From an uncultured Oscillospiraceae bacterium (GTDB lineage Bacteria; Bacillota; Clostridia; Oscillospirales; Acutalibacteraceae), in contig UQNI01000043.1 of assembly GCA_900542375.1 (NCBI GenBank), forward strand, positions 1 through 18,777: DNA of 18,777 nucleotides, given 5' to 3'. Under the pieces are notes generated by a model. The model was not told where the DNA came from and searched no databases. It saw only the letters and a list, made by a program, of their open reading frames with translations. Every line of letters starts with the position of its first letter. Position 1 is the stretch's first letter. This document shows positions 14,719 to 18,777 of the stretch, piece after piece. Made by a program: the position numbers and the translations under genes.

Positions 14719-16569
14719 TCATTCTTCCTGATTTCTAAAATATTGATATACTGCCTGTGCCGCAGGTTTTGTCATGCCGGGCACCAATTCCAACTGTTCT
14801 ATTTCCGCTTGTTTTACCGCTTTCATGGTTTTGAAATAGCTTAGTATGGCTTTGGCGCGACTGTCACCGATTCCCGGAATTTGTGTCAGTTCGGTTTGCA
14901 ATGTACTTTTTTTACGGACTTGTCTGTGGTAGCCGATTGCAAAGCGATGCACTTCTTCTTGTATGGTGGAAACAAGTGTGAAGGCTTTTCTCTTGGATAA
15001 AATAGAAATTTCTCCTCCGTCTTTGGCTATGGCGCGTGTTTTATGTTTATCATCTTTTACCATACCAAACAATGGAATATCTACGCCTGCACGCTCTAAA
15101 ACAGGACGAACGGCAGATATTTGCCCTTTACCGCCGTCCAGAAGAATTAAATCGGGCAGTCTGCCAAAACCTTCTCCGCTTTCTTTGTGTTGCCGATACT
15201 CCTGTAATCTACGCTCTATGACCTCTGCCATGGAGGCATAGTCATCTTGCCCTGTGAATCCTTTGATTTTAAACTTTCTGTAAGCGGATTTTAACGGTCT
15301 GCCATTTTCAAACACAACCATACCCGCAACATTATCTTCCCCTGATTGATGGGAAATATCATATGCTTCAATATACATCGGCGGAGTGTCCATACCCAGC
15401 AAACGTCCCAATTCATCCAGTGCGGAGGCTTCTCTGCCTGTCCTCTCCATACTTTGAGCCAACTTTTCAGCCGCATTGTTACGGCACATTTCTACCAACT
15501 GCGCTTGTTCCCCTATCTTGGGAATTGTGATGGTTACCTTTTTTCCAAGCTTATCAGATAACCATTCCTGCAATAATTCGGAATCTTCCACTTCTCCGTC
15601 CAGTGTGACGCGAGGCGGTACACGGTCACGTACAGAATAATAACGTTCTAAGAATTCTGTTCGCGCACGTTTGGCATCGCCAATCTCTCCCATAAGGAAC
15701 GTTTCCTGGTCATATAACCTGCCTTCTGAAAAGCGGAATACTTCAAAACACGCTGCGGCTGTTCCGTGACTGCCTCCGCTTTGGACCAGCGCAAACACAT
15801 CTTGTTCCGCAACCTTTGCACGCACCACTTTTTGTTTCTCACTGATTTTTTTAATCGCCGCAATACGGTCACGGATACGTGCCGCTTTTTCAAATTCCAT
15901 ATTCTCTGCGGCTTCTGTCATTTTTTCGGTTAACGCTTTTAAAGAAACAGCGCTTCCGCCTCTTAAAAACTCTTCTGCGTCTTTGATAATCTCATCGTAT
16001 TCCTGCTCTTTGATAGTACCCCTGCATGGAGCACAGCACTGCTTAATATAATAATTTAAACAAGGACGCGTCTTACGTATATCCTGCGGAAATTTTTTAT
16101 GACAAACAGGAAGCTTAAAAATTTTAACCGCCTCATCCACAGCCTGTTTGACCGTCCAAGAACTGATAAACGGTCCGATATAGGTAGCCCCATCCTCTAA
16201 CTTTTGCTTGGCAGCTTCAATACGGGACCAAGGCCCTTTTGTAATTTTAATATAATGGTATCCTTTGTCGTCTTTGAGCAAAATATTATATTTGGGGTGA
16301 TACTGCTTAATTAGACTGCATTCTAAAATCAGTGCTTCAAACTCGCTGTCCGTCACGATAAACTCAAAATGATGCACATGAGCAACCATTTGCCTTACTT
16401 TTTCATCGTGATTTTTCTCCGAACCAAAATATTGACTGACTCTATTTTTTAGTGCTTTTGCTTTGCCCACGTAAATCACATGGTCAGATTTATCTTTCAT
16501 GATATATACGCCGGGCTGCAGCGGCAGCCTCATTGCTTTTTCTCTTAATGATTTGATACGGTCTGCCAT
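14719..16569 (-). CDS. uvrC: Excinuclease ABC subunit C (UvrC)
   Basis: UvrC makes the two incisions on either side of a DNA lesion in nucleotide excision repair, after UvrA and UvrB have loaded. The 616-residue protein has the complete domain order: GIY-YIG nuclease (GVYIM at 20-24, IYVGKAK at 32-38, Arg43, and the Glu of FEALILE), a cysteine-containing segment (CLNYYIKQCCAPC), the UvrB-binding UVR motif (about 200-235, MEFEKAARIRDRI), the RNase H-like nuclease (YDISHQSGEDNVAG and LILLDGGKGQ), and C-terminal tandem HhH (LTQIPGIGDSRAKAILSYF). Start: ATG with GGAGGG 7 nt upstream. The terminator of HPr ends only about 20 nt before this site, so transcription must come by read-through or from inside the HPr gene. 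Confidence 0.98.
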   Translation of the reverse strand: MADRIKSLREKAMRLPLQPGVYIMKDKSDHVIYVGKAKALKNRVSQYFGSEKNHDEKVRQMVAHVHHFEFIVTDSEFEALILECSLIKQYHPKYNILLKDDKGYHYIKITKGPWSRIEAAKQKLEDGATYIGPFISSWTVKQAVDEAVKIFKLPVCHKKFPQDIRKTRPCLNYYIKQCCAPCRGTIKEQEYDEIIKDAEEFLRGGSAVSLKALTEKMTEAAENMEFEKAARIRDRIAAIKKISEKQKVVRAKVAEQDVFALVQSGGSHGTAAACFEVFRFSEGRLYDQETFLMGEIGDAKRARTEFLERYYSVRDRVPPRVTLDGEVEDSELLQEWLSDKLGKKVTITIPKIGEQAQLVEMCRNNAAEKLAQSMERTGREASALDELGRLLGMDTPPMYIEAYDISHQSGEDNVAGMVVFENGRPLKSAYRKFKIKGFTGQDDYASMAEVIERRLQEYRQHKESGEGFGRLPDLILLDGGKGQISAVRPVLERAGVDIPLFGMVKDDKHKTRAIAKDGGEISILSKRKAFTLVSTIQEEVHRFAIGYHRQVRKKSTLQTELTQIPGIGDSRAKAILSYFKTMKAVKQAEIEQLELVPGMTKPAAQAVYQYFRNQEE

Positions 16570-16600
16570 AAAGCTGCCCTCCTTTCATACACATAAAAAA

Positions 16601-16620
16601 AGGCACCGTAAACGGTGCTT
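16601..16620 (-). terminator. Intrinsic terminator between HPr and uvrC
   Basis: GCACCG (16603-16608) pairs with CGGTGC (16613-16618) around a 4-nt loop; on the minus strand it is followed by a run of eight T. It lies about 12 nt past the HPr stop codon and about 20 nt before the uvrC ribosome binding site. Confidence 0.88.
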
Positions 16621-16631
16621 TTACTGCTCTC

Positions 16632-16895
16632 TTATTCTGTAAACCCAGATTGTACCAACTCAACAAGGCTGTCTACCGCGGCTTGCTCATCAGCACCGTC
16701 TGCAATGATGCGAATGGTAGTTCCTCCAACAATACCCAAAGACAAAACACCAAGCAAACTTTTTGCATTTACTCTGCGTTCTTCCTTTTCAACCCAAATG
16801 GATGATTTATATTCGTTTGCTTTTTGGATAAAAAATGTAGCTGGGCGTGCGTGCAAACCTACTTGGTTTTGTACTACTACCTCTTTAACATACAT
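16632..16895 (-). CDS. ptsH: Phosphocarrier protein HPr
   Basis: HPr carries phosphate from enzyme I to sugar-specific EIIA proteins in the PTS and, when phosphorylated on Ser46 by HPr kinase, acts with CcpA in carbon catabolite repression. The 87-residue product has the active-site motif GLHARPA with His15 and the regulatory NAKSLLGVLSLG with Ser46, so it is HPr rather than Crh, which lacks the His. The C-terminal half matches the family (IRIIADGADEQAAVDSLVELV). ptsI is not adjacent, which is common in Clostridia. Start: ATG with AGGAG 10 nt upstream. It has its own strong promoter and a terminator. Confidence 0.96.
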   Translation of the reverse strand: MYVKEVVVQNQVGLHARPATFFIQKANEYKSSIWVEKEERRVNAKSLLGVLSLGIVGGTTIRIIADGADEQAAVDSLVELVQSGFTE

Positions 16896-16983
16896 GTTTA
16901 TTCACTCCTATACCATAATTAAAAGCTTCAAGTTTATGAAAATCTCATACTAAAGAATTGGCTGATTTATATTAGACAGAACC

Positions 16984-17011
16984 ATTATAACATAATTCGC
17001 AATATCGTCAA
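16984..17011 (-). promoter_or_regulatory. Strong sigma-A promoter of HPr gene
   Basis: On the minus strand, TTGACG (17006-17011), a 16-bp spacer and a perfect TATAAT (16984-16989), preceded by TGT, an extended -10 (TGn). Transcription would start near 16977, giving a leader of about 80 nt. It is the best promoter match in the window, as expected for an abundant protein. Confidence 0.88.
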
Positions 17012-17157
17012 GAAAACATCAACAATATTCTATAAAATTTGGCTTGATGACCTATTGCAGAAATAACCGACCTCACGCATTTGTGCATAATAACAAAAAT
17101 GTTGAAAACTTTTTAACGTTAAAATATATTATGCGCAAAAAATCACGCTGTGAATCT

Positions 17158-17913
17158 CTATTTTTCTTCTAACTCATCTGCAATTTGTGATAAATAATCC
17201 AAATCTTCGTCTGTCAAAGAACCGGATTGTTTTGCTTTTTCAATCAAATCCGGTCGATATTTGGCAGTTCTGAGCAAAGATTGCTCTCGCCTCCAACGCT
17301 GAATATTTGCATGATGTCCAGACAGCAATACGGCAGGCACTTCCTTCCCTCTAAAATTTGCGGGACGCGTATATTGCGGATACTCCAAAAGACCATTATA
17401 ATGGCTTTCCTCTTCAAAACACACATTGTCAGAGAGCACGTCCGGCAGCATACGACAAATGGCATCTGCCATTACCAAAGCAGGCAATTCTCCTCCGGTA
17501 AGCACATAATCACCAATGGAAATTTGCTCGTCAATATAATCATCGATGATACGTTCATCAATACCTTCATAATGCCCGCAAAGAATGGCAATATTCTCTT
17601 TTTGAGAAAGTTCAATTGCTTTTTGCTGCGTCAAAACATTTCCCAACGGAGACATATAAATAAAATAAGGCTTTTTTCCCAATTGCTTGATTACGTCATC
17701 CATGCACAAAGCAAGCGGTTCCGCACGTAAAAGCATACCCATTCCGCCGCCAAACGGAGGGTCATCTACACGGTTATGCTTATTATTGGCATAATCCCGA
17801 ATCTGATGATAACAAATCTCAACAGCTCCCTTTTTTTGTGCACGGCCAATAATGCTTTCGTCCATTACAGTCTTGCACATTTCGGGAAATAGTGTTAAAA
17901 AATCAATCCTCAT
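17158..17913 (-). CDS. trmD: tRNA (guanine(37)-N(1))-methyltransferase TrmD
   Basis: TrmD methylates N1 of G37 next to the anticodon in tRNAs reading CNN codons, preventing +1 frameshifting. It is a SPOUT enzyme that binds SAM in a deep trefoil knot. The 251-residue product shows the N-terminal MRIDFLTLFPEM, VDDPPFGGGMGMLLRAEPL, GHYEGIDERIIDDY, and the knot sequence SIGDYVLTGGELPALV with the catalytic region following. Length is typical. Its start overlaps the end of rimM by 11 bp, so the two are translationally coupled. No clear terminator follows; a weak TCAC/GTGA hairpin with T6 lies just past the stop codon. Confidence 0.98.
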   Translation of the reverse strand: MRIDFLTLFPEMCKTVMDESIIGRAQKKGAVEICYHQIRDYANNKHNRVDDPPFGGGMGMLLRAEPLALCMDDVIKQLGKKPYFIYMSPLGNVLTQQKAIELSQKENIAILCGHYEGIDERIIDDYIDEQISIGDYVLTGGELPALVMADAICRMLPDVLSDNVCFEEESHYNGLLEYPQYTRPANFRGKEVPAVLLSGHHANIQRWRREQSLLRTAKYRPDLIEKAKQSGSLTDEDLDYLSQIADELEEK

Positions 17914-18421
17914 CCTCGAAAATTCCTTTCATGGGACGAATAAGCAATTTTCTGCCTTGAATATCCGTATCAATGACTACTTGATCAATCACGGGAATCA
18001 GATAGTTTTTTTGTTGTTTGTCTGTAATTTGGTATACATCATTGGCACCCGTTTTGATAACGTCTGTAATGGCGCCGTAGCAAATGGTTTCATCATCTGC
18101 GTTATATACCTCCATGCCCAGCAAATCCGATATAAAATAGCGGCCTTTGGGCAGTGTAACATCGCTGCGCTTGATAAACAGCACTTTACCGCGCATTCTG
18201 TCTCCCTGCTCTATGGTATCAATTCCTTTTAACTGTACCAAAAGTAAATTTTTATGCACACGGCTGGAAATCACTTCTAACGCCTGTGCGCCGTCTTTTG
18301 TATAAAGTGTTTTAAATTGTGCGAGAAAATCCGGAGAATCACACCAAGGGTCTACTCTTAACTCTCCCTTGATGCCGTGTGTTCCCACAATTCTGCCTGC
18401 CTCTAAAAATTCTTTCAGCAT
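17903..18421 (-). CDS. rimM: Ribosome maturation factor RimM
   Basis: RimM binds ribosomal protein S19 and helps mature the head of the 30S subunit. The 172-residue product has the N-terminal beta-barrel motif AGRIVGTHGIKGELRV and a C-terminal PRC-barrel (YFISDLLGMEV... GANDVYQI... YLIPVIDQVV). The frame is open a further 34 codons upstream, but the ATG at 18419-18421 is chosen: AAGGAG lies 6 nt before it, the protein then begins in the family-typical MLKEFLEAGRIVGTHG, and the longer version would start inside the terminator hairpin region. It overlaps trmD by 11 bp and follows khpA, the usual rpsP-khpA-rimM-trmD order. Confidence 0.96.
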   Translation of the reverse strand: MLKEFLEAGRIVGTHGIKGELRVDPWCDSPDFLAQFKTLYTKDGAQALEVISSRVHKNLLLVQLKGIDTIEQGDRMRGKVLFIKRSDVTLPKGRYFISDLLGMEVYNADDETICYGAITDVIKTGANDVYQITDKQQKNYLIPVIDQVVIDTDIQGRKLLIRPMKGIFEDED

Positions 18422-18462
18422 AAAAATCTCCTTTGCAATGCTCTCCCATTTTTCTGCCAGCA

Positions 18463-18501
18463 AAAAAAGTTGTAACATAGCTAAGATGTTACAACTTTTT
18501 T
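18463..18501 (-). terminator. Hairpin terminator/attenuator between khpA and rimM
   Basis: Arms 18463-18478 and 18486-18501 are perfect 16-bp complements around a 7-nt loop, ending in TTTTTTT on the minus strand. The stem begins 9 nt past the khpA stop codon, and its T-run ends about 30 nt before the rimM ribosome binding site. Because rimM and trmD have no room for a promoter below it, it probably acts as a partial terminator inside the operon. Confidence 0.88.
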
Positions 18502-18509
18502 CGTTTGCA

Positions 18510-18743
18510 CTACGCAATTTCAACAGCTACTTTTTCATCGTTACGGGTTGCAACAGCATACATAACGGTACGAATTGCCTTTGCAATACGACCTTGTTTA
18601 CCTATGATTCTTCCCATATCGCTTTCAGCAACATGCAAGTGATATACAATTACCCCTTCTTCATTAGGTTCATCTACTTCCACGGTTACTTGGTCTGGAA
18701 ATTCTACCAGACCTTTTGCAACTGTTAACAATAATTCCTTCAT
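18510..18743 (-). CDS. khpA: KH-domain RNA-binding protein KhpA
   Basis: KhpA (YlqC/YloC-type) is a small RNA chaperone that, in Firmicutes, pairs with KhpB/Jag and influences cell length and division as well as RNA. The 77-residue product is essentially a single KH domain: MKELLLTVAKGLVEFPDQVTV, a beta strand, and the nucleic-acid-binding loop IIGKQGR with GxxG at 48-51, then a helix and a final strand KVAVEIA. Start: ATG with GGAGG 7 nt upstream. Its usual upstream neighbour rpsP would lie just outside the window; the last 34 bp are too short to show it. Expression of rimM-trmD depends on read-through of the hairpin after this gene. Confidence 0.95.
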   Translation of the reverse strand: MKELLLTVAKGLVEFPDQVTVEVDEPNEEGVIVYHLHVAESDMGRIIGKQGRIAKAIRTVMYAVATRNDEKVAVEIA

Positions 18744-18777
18744 GGGTTATCCTCCCAATTATTACAGAACACCATGT

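Noticed and set aside
18422..18523. An N-terminal extension of RimM by 34 codons.
   Set aside because: The extension covers the terminator hairpin region, shows no family similarity, and the internal ATG has the good ribosome binding site.
18744..18777. The end of rpsP upstream of khpA.
   Set aside because: Only 34 bp remain, including the ribosome binding site; a stop codon is present in one frame but there is too little to identify a protein.

Overview
The window is a run of low-GC bacterial chromosome (about 40% GC in the lines I counted) in which every recognisable gene is on the minus strand, so transcription runs from high to low coordinates. Strong AGGAGG-type ribosome binding sites, sigma-A-like promoters, many intrinsic terminators, mraZ at the head of the division cluster, a class B PBP with two PASTA domains, HPr with both His15 and Ser46, and cysteine-rich proteins point to an anaerobic Firmicute, most likely of class Clostridia. 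I cannot place it to family from sequence alone.

Read in the direction of transcription, the window opens with an RNA-processing block: khpA (KH-domain RNA chaperone), a terminator hairpin, then rimM and trmD overlapping by 11 bp. Next comes the PTS phosphocarrier HPr with its own strong promoter and terminator. uvrC starts immediately below that terminator. A separate promoter carrying a 12-bp direct repeat drives rsmD, coaD and a coiled-coil protein of unknown role, and this unit ends in a perfect-palindrome terminator.

The main block is a division and cell wall (dcw) cluster: promoter, four MraZ boxes at exact 10-bp spacing, mraZ, rsmH, ftsL, a PASTA class B PBP, a small Mur-ligase-like protein of unknown function, mraY, ftsW, murG, murA, ftsQ/divIB, a terminator, then ftsZ with its own promoter and terminator. 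The cluster supplies lipid I and lipid II synthesis (MraY, MurG), the committed step to UDP-MurNAc (MurA), the septal polymerase/transpeptidase pair (FtsW and the PBP), their regulators FtsL and DivIB, and the FtsZ ring. The four cytoplasmic Mur ligases (murC, D, E, F), murB and ftsA are absent. A 176-residue protein that looks like the end of a Mur ligase central domain, without the ATP-binding loop, sits where murE/murF usually lie. It is the least explained gene here.

The first ~450 bp differ from the rest. They are about 59% GC by hand count and encode the N-terminal part of a D-Ala-D-Ala carboxypeptidase whose frame has no start codon and runs straight into a terminator hairpin. I read this as a probable assembly chimera or foreign junction near position 441-480.

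No rRNA or tRNA genes, CRISPR arrays, insertion sequences, integrases or phage genes were seen. Apart from the Mur-like protein and a few regulatory details, this is a conserved housekeeping region.
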